Part shown: one piece after another, positions 16,874 through 27,483 of the stretch
How positions within the stretch are numbered: the stretch's first letter is position 1
How the letters are laid out: the number at the start of each line of letters is the position of its first letter
From: Gammaproteobacteria bacterium
Lineage (GTDB): Bacteria > Pseudomonadota > Gammaproteobacteria > Nevskiales > Nevskiaceae
DNA length: 64,000 nucleotides
Assembly (NCBI GenBank): GCA_022599775.1
Contig: JAHZLQ010000008.1
Span: 93,352 to 157,351 of the forward strand
Direction of reading: 5' to 3'
The notes under the pieces: generated by a model
Told to the model about the DNA's origin: nothing
The model's database searches: none
What the model saw: the letters and a program-made list of their open reading frames with translations, nothing else
Made by a program: the position numbers and the translations under genes

Positions 16874-18021
16874 GTCAGCTGCACCTGCGGCAGCACGAAT
16901 TGCAGCCGTGCACTGCCGCTGTCGCTGACTTCGGCCGCGATGTGGCCATCATGCGTTTCGATGATCGAACGACAGATCGAAAGGCCCTGTCCCAGTCCGT
17001 CCGGCTTGGTCGTGAAATAGGCATCGAACAGACGCGCCGGGTCCAGTCCGCCGAAGCCGGGACCGCTGTCCTGCACGCAAAAACGGATCGCCGGCGCCTC
17101 GCGCCATTGCGCACTCGAGGTGTACAGCGTGAGCCGGCGCTGAGCGGCGGGCGTCTGCGCCATCGCTTCGATGGCATTGCGCACCAGATTGAAGACCACC
17201 TGCTCGACCTGCACACGATCCATCTGCGCCGCCGGCAGATTGTCCTCCAGTTGCAGGTCCACTTCGATCTGCGCCGCCTTGATCTCGTGTCCCACCAGCC
17301 ACAACACATCGCGCACGACGGCGTTGAGATCGTCCTCGCGGAAGGCCATTTCCCCCTTTCTGACGAAGCCGCGCAGACGCTTGATCACCTCACCGGCGCG
17401 TTCGCCCTGGCGCGCGATCTGTTGCAGGGATTCGCGCATCAGCGCCTCATCCGCGTGGCCGCTGCCGAGCATGCGCAGACAGGCCGAGGCATGGCTGATG
17501 ATGGCCGTCAGCGGCTGATTGACCTCGTGCGCAAGGCCGGTCGCCATCTCGCCGAGCGCGGTCAGCCGGGAGGTGTGCGCCAGGTCATTGAGCCGGCGGC
17601 GCCCTTCCGCCTCCACCGCCTTACGGTCGGAAATATCGCGAGTGATGCCGGTGAACAGCAGGCGCTCCGGCAGATGCACCGCCCCCACCGCGAGGTCCAT
17701 CGGAAACACCGTGCCGTCCTTGCGCAAGCCTTCGACCTCGCGGCCGATGCCGATGATCCTGGCCTGCCCGGTCGACAGATAGTTCTCAATGTACTGGTCA
17801 TGATCGCGACGATAGGGCTGCGGCATCAGCAGCCGGATGTTGCGCCCGATCACCTCGTCGGCGGCATAGCCGAACATCCGCTCGGCGGCATGGTTGAAAC
17901 TCTCGATGATGCCGCGATCATCGATGGTGATGATGCCGTCCACCGCCGTATCCAGAATCGCCCGGTGGCGTTCCAGAGCTTCGGCCAGCGCGGCGGTGTT
18001 TTGGGCAACGGGAGGGCTCAT
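16870..18021 (-). CDS. fixL: FixL-like heme-PAS oxygen sensor histidine kinase (383 aa)
   Basis: A soluble PAS kinase without membrane segments. The PAS domain (about residues 17-135) contains MPQPYRRDHDQYIENYLSTG and IIGIGREVEGLRKDGTVFPM. His74 aligns with the proximal heme ligand of Bradyrhizobium FixL (His200), and Arg94 in GIGR lies exactly 20 residues later, as does the signalling Arg220 there. The kinase half has the phosphoacceptor His165 in GLAHEVNQPLTAI, then the N and G boxes (NLVRNAIEA, FCVQDSGPGFG). Oxygen binding to heme would be expected to turn the kinase off. It heads the fixL-fixJ-receiver run. Confidence 0.92.
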   Translation of the reverse strand: MSPPVAQNTAALAEALERHRAILDTAVDGIITIDDRGIIESFNHAAERMFGYAADEVIGRNIRLLMPQPYRRDHDQYIENYLSTGQARIIGIGREVEGLRKDGTVFPMDLAVGAVHLPERLLFTGITRDISDRKAVEAEGRRRLNDLAHTSRLTALGEMATGLAHEVNQPLTAIISHASACLRMLGSGHADEALMRESLQQIARQGERAGEVIKRLRGFVRKGEMAFREDDLNAVVRDVLWLVGHEIKAAQIEVDLQLEDNLPAAQMDRVQVEQVVFNLVRNAIEAMAQTPAAQRRLTLYTSSAQWREAPAIRFCVQDSGPGFGGLDPARLFDAYFTTKPDGLGQGLSICRSIIETHDGHIAAEVSDSGSARLQFVLPQVQLT

Positions 18022-18099
18022 CCGTGCAAGGATGCCACAGCCCTCCCGGCAGTCGAAGCCGCCGCGAGCCTTCAGAGCCTGTGAACGGTGTCGGCCGCT

Positions 18100-19482
18100 T
18101 CAGGCCAGCTTGGAATAGCGCGTCGCCGGCACTTCGGCGCGCCCGAGATGGGCGTCGAAGACCATCGCCACCACACGCAGCAGGCTGCGTCCCGCTTCCG
18201 AGACACGCAGGCCCCATGGCCCGCATTCGAGCCAGGTGTGCGCGGGATCGAGTGCCCGCAGGCGTTCCAGTTCCGGCGCAAAGCGGCCAGACGGCAGTTC
18301 CGAGAAATCGGCCTCACCGCGGCACATGATCGACTCGATGACGGCGGCGCGAAGCCGGTCCTCGTCGGTGAGACGATAGCCGCGCGCGACCGGATAATGT
18401 CCGGTATCGACTGCCAGACGATAGCCTTGCTCGGTCGCCTCGTTCTGGGCGTAGCAGCCGCCGAGCCTGGAAATGGCGCTGGCGCCCAGGCCCAGCAGCT
18501 CGCAGTCCGGCCGGGTCGAATAGCCTTGGAAATTGCGGTGCAGACGGCCGCCGGCAAAGGCGCGCGCCAGCTCGTCACCCGGCAGGGCGTAGTGGTCCAG
18601 ACCGATGGCGACATAACCGGCCTGGCGCAGACGCTGATGGATGCGTTCCCGCAGCCACTGCCGCTGCGTCTGGTTCGGCAGGCATTGCTCGTCGATAGCC
18701 CGCTGCGCCGGGAAGCGCGCTGGCAGATGCGCATAGTGATAGGCAGCGACTCGATCGGGCCGCTGTGCCAGCACGAAGTCCAGCGTGGCCTCGAAGCGCG
18801 CCGGCGACTGCATCGGCAGGCCGTAGACCAGATCGTAGTTGAGGCTGGAAAAGCCCGCCTGTCGCGCGGCGGCGGTGAGTTCGGCCAGATGCAGGCTGCT
18901 CTGCCGACGATTGATCGCGGTCTGCACCACCGCATCGACATCCTGCACGCCGAACGACAGACGATTGAAGCCGAGCTCGCGCCAGGCGTCGATGTCCGCC
19001 GAGGTGGCGAGGCGCGGATCGACTTCCATCGAGCACTCCAGCCGCGCCTCCGGGGCGAAGCGGAAATGACTGCGCAAGGCCTCCAGCAGGACCGCGAGTT
19101 CGCCGGTCGACAGACTGTTCGGCGTACCGCCGCCCAGGTGCAGTTGCAGCACTTCGGGCGAAGGCTGCATCAGCCGCGACTGCATTTCGATCTCGTGCAG
19201 CAGGGACTCCAGATAGCCGCGGATGCGCGTGCGCGAACGCGAGATCACACGCTTGCAGCCGCAATAGAAGCAGTTGCTGGCACAGAACGGAATGTGCACG
19301 TACAGCGACAGGGCCTGGCCACCGCGCGCCGAGACGCGGGCCGCCTGACACCAGTCGGCCACACCGAAACGGGTATCGAAGACCAGGGCCGTGGGATAAG
19401 AGGTGTAGCGCGGGCCGCGCATTTCCCGCGCGAGCAAGTCGGCGGGCAGCGCGGCGGACGGGGTGAGTTCGGCGGTGGTCAT
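18100..19482 (-). CDS. hemN: Oxygen-independent coproporphyrinogen III dehydrogenase (460 aa)
   Basis: Radical-SAM enzyme of anaerobic heme synthesis, converting coproporphyrinogen III to protoporphyrinogen IX. The cluster motif is in HIPFCASNCFYCGCKR (C-x3-C-x2-C-x-C) near residues 59-74, and GGGTPNSL and the FGVQDVDAVVQ segment follow. Length (460) fits HemN (457 in E. coli) rather than the shorter HemW. The ATG at 19482 was chosen because MTTAELTPSAALPADLL is a usual HemN start and the longer frame would run over the FNR box at 19534-19547. Microaerobic heme supply for the adjacent cbb3 oxidase is the likely role. Confidence 0.95.
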   Translation of the reverse strand: MTTAELTPSAALPADLLAREMRGPRYTSYPTALVFDTRFGVADWCQAARVSARGGQALSLYVHIPFCASNCFYCGCKRVISRSRTRIRGYLESLLHEIEMQSRLMQPSPEVLQLHLGGGTPNSLSTGELAVLLEALRSHFRFAPEARLECSMEVDPRLATSADIDAWRELGFNRLSFGVQDVDAVVQTAINRRQSSLHLAELTAAARQAGFSSLNYDLVYGLPMQSPARFEATLDFVLAQRPDRVAAYHYAHLPARFPAQRAIDEQCLPNQTQRQWLRERIHQRLRQAGYVAIGLDHYALPGDELARAFAGGRLHRNFQGYSTRPDCELLGLGASAISRLGGCYAQNEATEQGYRLAVDTGHYPVARGYRLTDEDRLRAAVIESIMCRGEADFSELPSGRFAPELERLRALDPAHTWLECGPWGLRVSEAGRSLLRVVAMVFDAHLGRAEVPATRYSKLA

Positions 19483-19533
19483 CGGCGTTCCTGATTGCGG
19501 CCGCAAGCCTGGGCCGACCTCGCGCCCAGCGCA

Positions 19534-19547
19534 TTGATCCGGGTCAA
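19534..19547 (-). promoter_or_regulatory. FNR-type box upstream of hemN
   Basis: TTGATCCGGGTCAA; centre 58 bp upstream of the hemN start. Confidence 0.85.
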
Positions 19548-19572
19548 GCGCAGCCGCATCACGGGCTTGCGA

Positions 19573-19586
19573 TTGATGCCGGTCAA
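19573..19586 (+). promoter_or_regulatory. FNR-type box upstream of the AhpD-like gene
   Basis: TTGATGCCGGTCAA; centre 78 bp upstream of the ATG at 19658. It is 39 bp from the hemN box, so the two divergent promoters each have their own site. Confidence 0.85.
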
Positions 19587-19657
19587 TGCGGCCGCAGCTG
19601 AGGTACCGGAACCTGTTGCGGACCCCACCGTCAGAGCGCTTCAGGACACCCCGCCCC

Positions 19658-20005
19658 ATGAGCAAGAGCTATCGCAGCATCACGCATGACGTTTCCAAGT
19701 CGCTGGCGAAACTTCGCGGGGACATTCCGGAGGTCATGAAAGGCTTCGGTGCCCTGGCGCAGGCCGCCGGCAAGGACGGCGCGCTGGACGCCAAGACCAA
19801 GGAGCTGATCGCGCTGGCCCTGGGCGTGGCGGCGCGCTGCGATGCCTGCATCGGCTTCCATACCCAGGCGCTGATCAAGCACGGCACCACGCGCGCGGAG
19901 TTCGAGGAAACGCTGGGCATGGCGGTCTACATGGGCGGCGGCCCCTCGCTGATGTACGCAGCCGACGCGCTCACCGCCTACGAGGAACTCAGCGCCCCCG
20001 CCTGA
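19658..20005 (+). CDS. Carboxymuconolactone decarboxylase / AhpD-like protein (115 aa)
   Basis: The single CMD domain has the redox CxxC in LGVAARCDACIGFHTQALIKHG, with the downstream His expected in AhpD-type proteins, near residues 65-80. Such proteins act as alkylhydroperoxidases or thiol-disulfide partners. The 115-aa length is normal for one domain. It is the first gene after the divergent hemN and has its own FNR box, so it is probably induced under low oxygen together with hemN and ccoN. The ATG at 19658 gives the canonical MSKSYRSITHDVSKSLAKLRGDIPEVM start. Confidence 0.88.
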   Translation: MSKSYRSITHDVSKSLAKLRGDIPEVMKGFGALAQAAGKDGALDAKTKELIALALGVAARCDACIGFHTQALIKHGTTRAEFEETLGMAVYMGGGPSLMYAADALTAYEELSAPA

Positions 20006-20063
20006 GCATCGGCGCAGGCAACCGTCCTGCACGCCGGAATCACCCAGGGCTCGGGGCTCGGTA

Positions 20064-20077
20064 TTGATCGCCGTCAA
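20064..20077 (+). promoter_or_regulatory. FNR-type box upstream of ccoN
   Basis: TTGATCGCCGTCAA; centre 66 bp upstream of the GTG start at 20137. The in-frame ATG at 20077 begins on the last base of this box, which argues against using that ATG. Confidence 0.88.
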
Positions 20078-20136
20078 TGTCCGCCCGCCGCCCTGAACCG
20101 ACACTCCACGCCGAACCTGTAGCCGAGAGTCTTTTC

Positions 20137-21582
20137 GTGTCCAATTTCTCTACCGCGAGCGTAGTCCACCACTACGACGACGAGGTCGTCCGCCGCTTCG
20201 CCTTGACCACGGTGCTCTGGGGCATCGTCGGCATGTCGGTCGGCGTGCTCATCGCCTCGCAGTTGCTGTGGCCGGCGCTGAACTTCGATGTGCCCTATCT
20301 CACGTATTCACGACTGCGCCCACTGCATACCAATGCCGTGATCTTCGCTTTCGGCGGTTCGGCGCTGTTCGCCACCTCGTACTACGTGGTGCAACGCACC
20401 TGCCAGGCCCGGCTGTTCCTGCCGCGTCTGGCGATGTTCACGTTCTGGGGCTGGCAGCTGGTGATCGTGGCCGCCGCCATCACCCTGCCGATGGGCATCA
20501 CCCAGAGCCGCGAATACGCGGAACTGGAATGGCCGATCGACATCCTCATCGCAGTGGTCTGGGTCAGTTACGCGGTGGTGTTCTTCGGCACGATCGTGAA
20601 ACGCAAGGTGGACCACATCTACGTGGCCAACTGGTTCTTCGGCGCCTTCATTCTGGCGGTGGCGATCCTGCACATCGTCAACAACATCGTCATCCCGTTC
20701 TCGGCCACGCAGTCGTATCCGATCTACGGTGGCACCGTGGATGCCATGGTGCAGTGGTGGTACGGCCACAACGCGGTGGGCTTCTTCCTGACCGCCGGCT
20801 TCCTTGGAATGATGTACTACTTCGTGCCCAAGCAGGTGGGCAAGCCGATCTACAGCTACCGGCTTTCGATCGTGCATTTCTGGGCGCTGATCTCCACCTA
20901 CATGTGGGCCGGCCCGCACCATCTGCTGTACACCTCGCTGCCCGACTGGGTGCAGAGCGTGGGCATGGTGTTCTCGCTGATCCTGCTGGCGCCGAGCTGG
21001 GGCGGCATGATCAATGGCGTGATGACGCTGTCCGGCGCCTGGCACAAGCTGCGCACCGATCCCATCATCAAATTCCTGATCGTGTCGCTGTCGTTCTACG
21101 GCATGAGCACCTTCGAGGGGCCGATGATGGCGGTCAAGACCGTCAATGCACTGTCCCACTACACGGACTGGACCATCGGCCATGTGCATTCGGGTGCACT
21201 GGGCTGGGTCGGCCTGATCTCGATCGGTTCGCTGTACGCGCTGATCCCGCGCCTTTACGGCAAACACGAGATGCACTCTGTACCGGCGATCAACCTGCAC
21301 TTCTGGCTGGCGACCATCGGCATCGTGCTCTACATCGTGGCGATGTGGATCGCCGGTGTGATGCAGGGCCTGATGTGGCGTGCGGTGGATGCCGACGGAA
21401 CGCTCAGCTACAGCTTCGTCGAATCGCTGCGCGCCACCTATCCCTACTACGCGGTGCGCCTGCTCGGCGGCGTCCTGTATCTGTCCGGCATGTTCATCAT
21501 GGCCTGGAACGTCTGGCGCACGGTGCAGCCGGAACGACTGGCGACCCCAAGTGAACACGCCCTGCTTGGAGTCGCGAAATGA
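20137..21582 (+). CDS. ccoN: cbb3-type cytochrome c oxidase subunit I (481 aa)
   Basis: Catalytic heme-copper subunit. Visible ligand contexts include [21 protein letters not shown] (low-spin heme), [44 protein letters not shown] (CuB HH pair) and [18 protein letters not shown]. About 12 membrane spans. I chose GTG 20137 ([18 protein letters not shown]) because GAGAG lies just upstream and the size then matches CcoN of other species; the upstream ATG at 20077 lies in the FNR box. High-affinity oxygen reduction at the inner membrane. Stop overlaps the ccoO start by ATGA. Confidence 0.96.
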   Translation: MSNFSTASVVHHYDDEVVRRFALTTVLWGIVGMSVGVLIASQLLWPALNFDVPYLTYSRLRPLHTNAVIFAFGGSALFATSYYVVQRTCQARLFLPRLAMFTFWGWQLVIVAAAITLPMGITQSREYAELEWPIDILIAVVWVSYAVVFFGTIVKRKVDHIYVANWFFGAFILAVAILHIVNNIVIPFSATQSYPIYGGTVDAMVQWWYGHNAVGFFLTAGFLGMMYYFVPKQVGKPIYSYRLSIVHFWALISTYMWAGPHHLLYTSLPDWVQSVGMVFSLILLAPSWGGMINGVMTLSGAWHKLRTDPIIKFLIVSLSFYGMSTFEGPMMAVKTVNALSHYTDWTIGHVHSGALGWVGLISIGSLYALIPRLYGKHEMHSVPAINLHFWLATIGIVLYIVAMWIAGVMQGLMWRAVDADGTLSYSFVESLRATYPYYAVRLLGGVLYLSGMFIMAWNVWRTVQPERLATPSEHALLGVAK

Positions 21583-22226
21583 GTGCCGGTCACGAGAAGG
21601 TCGAACGCAATATCGGCTTGATGGCGGTGCTGATCGCCGGGGTAATTGCCGTCGGCGGTTTCGTCGAGATCGTGCCGCTGATGCTGGGCAGCCATCTCGA
21701 CGAACCGGCGCCCGGCGTGAAGCCGCTGAGCCCGTTGCAGGTGGCCGGTCGCGAAGTCTACGTCCGCGAAGGCTGCTACGGCTGCCACTCGCAACAGGTG
21801 CGTTCGCTGCACGAGGAAACCCTGCGCTACGGCCCCTACTCGATCGCCGGTGAATCGGTCTACGACCATCCGTTCCAGTGGGGCTCCAAGCGCACCGGGC
21901 CGGACCTGTCCCGCGTCGGCGGCCGCTATTCAGACCAGTGGCACCGTATGCATCTGATGAACCCACGCGACCTCGTGCCCGAATCCAACATGCCGGGTTA
22001 TCCCTGGCTGGCCGAACAGTGGTTCGGCGGCGAGCAGGTGCAGGCGATGATGCGCGCACTCAAACGCAGCGGCGTGCCCTACACCGAGGACGACATCGCG
22101 GCGGCGCCGGAGGCCGTCAAGGGCGAAACCAAGCTCACCGCGCTGATCGCCTTCCTACAAAGTCTTAAAGCCTCGCCGAGGGACCCGGTCCCGAGCGCCG
22201 GGGCCACAACGGAGGCCGCGCCATGA
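21579..22226 (+). CDS. ccoO: cbb3 oxidase monoheme cytochrome c subunit (215 aa)
   Basis: An N-terminal membrane anchor ([23 protein letters not shown]) is followed by one CYGCH heme site in [15 protein letters not shown] and the axial methionine region in [12 protein letters not shown]. The block [36 protein letters not shown] is diagnostic of CcoO/FixO. It receives electrons from CcoP and passes them to CcoN. Overlaps ccoN and ccoQ by 4 bp each. Confidence 0.96.
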   Translation: MSAGHEKVERNIGLMAVLIAGVIAVGGFVEIVPLMLGSHLDEPAPGVKPLSPLQVAGREVYVREGCYGCHSQQVRSLHEETLRYGPYSIAGESVYDHPFQWGSKRTGPDLSRVGGRYSDQWHRMHLMNPRDLVPESNMPGYPWLAEQWFGGEQVQAMMRALKRSGVPYTEDDIAAAPEAVKGETKLTALIAFLQSLKASPRDPVPSAGATTEAAP

Positions 22227-22372
22227 TGGACGGACTGCTGCAGGGCCTGGTCACGGTCTTCGCCTTTGCCACTTTTCTCGGCATTTGCGTCTACGCCTAT
22301 TCCCCCTCCCGCAAAAGCACTTTCGAAGAGGCGGCGCAGCTGCCGCTCGACGACTCGGAGTCGGAGTCATGA
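22223..22372 (+). CDS. ccoQ: cbb3 oxidase small subunit (49 aa)
   Basis: Reads [20 protein letters not shown] then ICVYAYSPSRKSTFEEAAQL, with one membrane span and the YSPSRKxxFEEAA end typical of CcoQ/FixQ. It is overlapped by ATGA at both ends between ccoO and ccoP. In other bacteria CcoQ stabilises the complex. Confidence 0.92.
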   Translation: MMDGLLQGLVTVFAFATFLGICVYAYSPSRKSTFEEAAQLPLDDSESES

Positions 22373-23289
22373 CGTCCACCTGGAGTCTCGTCGTTGCCGC
22401 TGTGGTCATCGCCAACATCGTCGCCTGCTTGTGGCTGCTGATCTGGACCTCGCGCCGCCGTCCCGACGAGGTCGCCGAAGGCGCCGAGACCGGGCATGTC
22501 TGGGATGACGATCTGCGCGAATACAACAACCCGCTGCCACGCTGGTGGCTCAACCTGTTCGTGCTGACGATCATCTTCGGACTGGGCTATCTGCTGTTCT
22601 ATCCGGGCCTCGGCAACTTCGCCGGACGTCTGGGCTGGACCTCGCATCAGCAACACAACGAGCGCCTCGCCGAAGTCGAGGCGCGGCGTCATGCGGTCTA
22701 TGCCCGCTACGACGATCTCGGCATCGAACAGCTCAAGGATCACGCCGGTGCGCGCAGCATGGGCGCCAAGCTGTTCACCAACAATTGCGCCGGCTGCCAC
22801 GGCGACGATGCGCACGGTGCGATCGGATTTCCGAACCTCAGCGACGACGACTGGCTGTACGGCGGTTCCGCCGAACAGGTGTACACCACGATCAGCCAGG
22901 GGCGGCGCGGCCAGATGCCCACATTCCTTACGGCGCTCACGCCCGAGGAGGTGAGCGGACTGGTGGCCTATGTCAGCAAACTGCACACGGGCGAGGAACC
23001 GCGTCGTGCCGACGAACAGCTTGGCCAGAAGAAGTTCGCGATCACCTGTGCCGCCTGCCACTCGGCGGACGGCAGCGGCAACCTCGCCCTGGGCGCACCG
23101 CGACTGAACGATGACACCTGGCTGCACGGCGGCTCGCCCGACCAGATTCGCCAGACCATCCTGTTCGGCCAGAAGAGCGAAATGCCGGCCTTCGGCGAAT
23201 TGCTGACGGACACCGAACGGCGTCTGCTGGCGGCCTATGTGCTGGGTCTTTCGTCCGACGCCGGCGCCGCAGTGGCGCGCGCGCCATGA
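22369..23289 (+). CDS. ccoP: cbb3 oxidase diheme cytochrome c subunit (306 aa)
   Basis: Two N-terminal membrane spans (SLVVAAVVIANIVACLWLLIW and WWLNLFVLTIIFGLGYLLFYPG), with the EYNNPLPRWW motif between them, precede two cytochrome c domains with CAGCH (near residue 142) and CAACH (near residue 226). This is the CcoP form with an extra N-terminal span. It accepts electrons from periplasmic carriers, which here may include the HiPIPs or the diheme cytochrome at 53973. The ATG overlaps the ccoQ stop (ATGA). Confidence 0.95.
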   Translation: MTSTWSLVVAAVVIANIVACLWLLIWTSRRRPDEVAEGAETGHVWDDDLREYNNPLPRWWLNLFVLTIIFGLGYLLFYPGLGNFAGRLGWTSHQQHNERLAEVEARRHAVYARYDDLGIEQLKDHAGARSMGAKLFTNNCAGCHGDDAHGAIGFPNLSDDDWLYGGSAEQVYTTISQGRRGQMPTFLTALTPEEVSGLVAYVSKLHTGEEPRRADEQLGQKKFAITCAACHSADGSGNLALGAPRLNDDTWLHGGSPDQIRQTILFGQKSEMPAFGELLTDTERRLLAAYVLGLSSDAGAAVARAP

Positions 23290-23548
23290 CCTCGGTCGAA
23301 CCCCGCGACGCACGCGCGGCCTGGAGCCGCCCGCGGCGCATGACCGCGGTGCTGCTGTGGTGCAGCTTCTGGACCGCGCTGCTGTCGACGATGCTGCTGC
23401 TGTTTCTGCCGCCGGCCATGGACGTCAACGGGCACTACACGATGGAGACGCTGACGCTCTGGTTCCTGCTGAGCTGGGCGCTGGCGAGCGCACCGATGGC
23501 GTTCCTGATGTTGCTGCTCGCCACGCCGGCGCGCGGACCGCACATGCC

Positions 23549-23552
<4 letters not shown>
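23286..23552 (+). CDS. Small two-span membrane protein inside the cco operon (88 aa)
   Basis: Two hydrophobic helices (VLLWCSFWTALLSTMLLLFLPP and LWFLLSWALASAPMAFLMLLLA) are separated by a short loop with MDVNGHYTMETL. Its start overlaps ccoP and its stop overlaps ccoG, each by ATGA, so it is tightly built into the operon. I do not recognise it as a standard cco gene; it may help assembly or be a lineage-specific subunit. Confidence 0.85.
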
Positions 23553-24915
<1,363 letters not shown>

Positions 24916-24919
<4 letters not shown>

Positions 24920-25122
24920 GCGCGCATGATCCTGTCCCGCCTGGTACCGAACCTGCGCCGCGCGTCTGGTCGCTGGAACTGGTGCTGGTGATCCTGCTGC
25001 CGATATCCGCGGTGATCGCGGGCTTCGTCACGCTGGCGCTGGCGATCCACTCGCCGTCCCACGACACCCCGCAGCGGGTGGACCGCTTCGGCCATGTCAT
25101 CGAGGATCAGCCCGAAAAATGA
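24916..25122 (+). CDS. Short single-span membrane protein in the ccoH/fixH position (68 aa)
   Basis: One membrane helix (LELVLVILLPISAVIAGFVTLALAI) and a short tail containing RVDRFGHVIED. It sits exactly where ccoH/fixH normally lies between ccoG and ccoI, but is less than half the usual 150-170 aa and lacks the periplasmic FixH domain. It may be a reduced CcoH that keeps only the membrane helix. Overlaps ccoG and ccoI by ATGA. Confidence 0.85.
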
Positions 25123-27338
25123 GCGCGCCCCGCGACTGGTCGCTCTACGACGCAGCGGACACGCTGGAGGCCGTGAGCCACCGTCGCGCCGACGGCCGGC
25201 GCGAGATGATCCTGCGCATCGAAGGCATGCACTGCCAGAACTGCGTGCGCCATATCCAGGACGCGCTGGCGCCGCTGACGCGCAGCGCCCGCGTGAACCT
25301 GTCCACCGGCACCGCCGAACTGGTCTGGGACGAACGCGCGGCGCGCGCCTCGCAGCTGTTTGCCGCCGTCGAGCAGGCCGGATTCACGCCGGGTCCGCTC
25401 AATCCCGAACCCTCGCTGCGCGGTCAGCAGCGTGAACGCGGCGCGATGCTGCTGCGTCTCGGCAGCGCCGGTCTGCTCGGCATGCAGGTGATGATGCTGG
25501 CCGCCACCCAATACTTCATCGACGCACCGCTGGAACCCGCGATCGAGCTGCTGATGCGCTACGCGCAATGGATCATGGCGACACCGGTGCTGCTCTACTG
25601 CGCCTGGCCGCTGCTTGACAGCGCCGCGCGCGCCCTGCGCGAACGCCGCGTCAACATGGACGTGCCGGTCAGCCTGGCCCTGCTGATGGCCTACGCCGCG
25701 AGCTGCGTCAACGTGCTGCGCGGCAGTGGCCACGTCTATTTCGATTCGGTGACGATGTTCGTGTTCCTGCTACTGGTGGCGCGCTGGTTCGAGGGACAGG
25801 GCCGCGCCGAAGCCACGGCGCGGCTGCGTACGCTGGCTTCGGCGCAGCCGCTCACCGCCCTGCGGGAAGATCAGGACGGTCTGGCGGAGGTTTCGAGCGC
25901 CTCGCTCGCGATCGGTGACGTCATCGTGGTGCCGCCTGGCGCGGCGCTGGCCGCCGACGGTCAATTGCTTTGCGCCGTGGCCGAACTCGACGAATCGCTG
26001 CTCAGCGGCGAAGCCGATCCCGCCGTGCGGCACGCCGGCGACGCGGTCTACGCCGGCGCCGTCAATCTCGGCGGCGCACCGCTGCGGCTGCGCGTCAGCG
26101 CGGCACAGCAATCGACCACGCTGTCGCACATCAACCGCATGATCCATCACGCGCAGACGCAGCAGCCCCGCGTCCAGATCCTGGCCGACCGCGTCGCCGG
26201 CCGGATCGTGATCGCGGTGCTGCTGGCCGCGGCCGGCGGCGCGCTGTACTGGTATCCGCAGAGTCCCGAGGCGGCCTTTCAGGTGGCGCTCGCAGTGCTG
26301 GTGGTGACCTGCCCCTGCGCGCTGTCGCTGGCCACCCCGGTGGTGCTGGCCGCGGCCTCCTCGCGCCTCGCCGCCAGCGGACTGCTGCTGAGCCGCGCCG
26401 ACGCGCTGCTGCGGCTGCCGCAGATCGACCATGTCTGTTTCGACAAGACCGGTACCCTCACCACCGGCGAGATGCGGCAGGTGCATCTCTGGGTCTGCGA
26501 CGGCGAGGACGAAACGCGCATGCTCGAAATCGCCGCCGCACTGGAACGCGGCATCCGCCATCCGGTGGCCACGGCCTTCGCCGGCATGTCCACCGCATTG
26601 CGCGCCGAAGCGCAGGAATCCCTGCCCGGCCTCGGCGTGTGCGGACGCATCGACGGCATCGAATACCGTCTGCTGGCGGATCCGGGCAGCGACGACGATC
26701 TGACCTGGATCGCGCTGTACGCGGGCGAACGCCGTCTCGCGCGCTTCGGCCTGGCGCACGCCCTGCGGCCCGAAGCCGTCGGCGTGGTCCAGCAACTCAT
26801 GACGCAAGGCCTGCGGGTCTCGATCCTCAGCGGCGACAGCGAGCGCGCCGTGGCCGAGACCGCCGCCCGCCTCGGCGTCGACGACTACCTGGCCCAGCTC
26901 AAGCCCGACCAGAAACTCACCGAACTGCAGATGATGCGCGCCCAGGGCGAACGGCTGTGGATGGTCGGCGATGGCATCAATGACGCACCCACACTGGCGG
27001 CCGCCGACGTCTCCACCGCGCTCGCCTCGGGCGCCGCGCTGGCGCAATCGCAGGCCGATCTGCTGATCACCGGCAGCGGCCTCGATGGGCTGCCCGAAGC
27101 CCTGGCGGTCGCACGCGAGGCGCAGCAGCGCATTCGCGAGAATCTGGTCTGGGCCGTGGGCTACAACCTGGCCGCCGTTCCGCTGGCGCTGATGGGTATG
27201 GTCACCCCCTGGATCGCGGCGCTGGGCATGGGCATCAGCTCGGTCACCGTGGTGCTCAATGCCTTGCGCCTGGCACGCCGGCCGGCGACCAAGGCCGTCG
27301 ACTGGACGCCGCAATCCACCCCGGAGCACGCCGCATGA
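25119..27338 (+). CDS. ccoI: Copper-transporting P-type ATPase for cbb3 assembly (739 aa)
   Basis: The N-terminal heavy-metal domain has GMHCQNC (Cys39, Cys42). Eight or so spans follow, with the ion-path CPCALSLATP, the phosphorylation site DKTGTLTTGE and the hinge GDGINDAPTLAAADVSTAL. Position in the cco cluster and the CPC motif identify the CcoI/FixI (CopA2) branch, which supplies Cu to CuB rather than giving copper resistance. Starts four bases inside the preceding gene and ends overlapping ccoS. Confidence 0.94.
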   Translation: MSAPRDWSLYDAADTLEAVSHRRADGRREMILRIEGMHCQNCVRHIQDALAPLTRSARVNLSTGTAELVWDERAARASQLFAAVEQAGFTPGPLNPEPSLRGQQRERGAMLLRLGSAGLLGMQVMMLAATQYFIDAPLEPAIELLMRYAQWIMATPVLLYCAWPLLDSAARALRERRVNMDVPVSLALLMAYAASCVNVLRGSGHVYFDSVTMFVFLLLVARWFEGQGRAEATARLRTLASAQPLTALREDQDGLAEVSSASLAIGDVIVVPPGAALAADGQLLCAVAELDESLLSGEADPAVRHAGDAVYAGAVNLGGAPLRLRVSAAQQSTTLSHINRMIHHAQTQQPRVQILADRVAGRIVIAVLLAAAGGALYWYPQSPEAAFQVALAVLVVTCPCALSLATPVVLAAASSRLAASGLLLSRADALLRLPQIDHVCFDKTGTLTTGEMRQVHLWVCDGEDETRMLEIAAALERGIRHPVATAFAGMSTALRAEAQESLPGLGVCGRIDGIEYRLLADPGSDDDLTWIALYAGERRLARFGLAHALRPEAVGVVQQLMTQGLRVSILSGDSERAVAETAARLGVDDYLAQLKPDQKLTELQMMRAQGERLWMVGDGINDAPTLAAADVSTALASGAALAQSQADLLITGSGLDGLPEALAVAREAQQRIRENLVWAVGYNLAAVPLALMGMVTPWIAALGMGISSVTVVLNALRLARRPATKAVDWTPQSTPEHAA

Positions 27339-27475
27339 GCAGCCTGTTCGTGCTGATTCCGCTGGGCCTGCTGTTCACCGCACTGGCCGGCGGCTTCCTG
27401 TTCATGGCCGTGCGCAGCGGACAGTTCGAAGACCTCAAGCAGATCGGCCAGCGCATGCCCGACGACGAGGACTGA
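27335..27475 (+). CDS. ccoS: cbb3 oxidase maturation protein CcoS (46 aa)
   Basis: Reads MSSLFVLIPLGLLFTALAGG then FLFMAVRSGQFEDLKQIGQR, with one membrane helix and the AVRSGQFEDL motif of CcoS. Required for heme and Cu insertion in other systems. It overlaps ccoI by 4 bp and is too short for many gene finders. Confidence 0.93.
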   Translation: MSSLFVLIPLGLLFTALAGGFLFMAVRSGQFEDLKQIGQRMPDDED

Positions 27476-27483
27476 GCTTCACC

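Noticed and set aside
20308..22059. A 583-codon minus-strand frame opposite ccoNO
   Set aside because: Antisense of conserved cbb3 genes; Arg/His-rich with no family resemblance.
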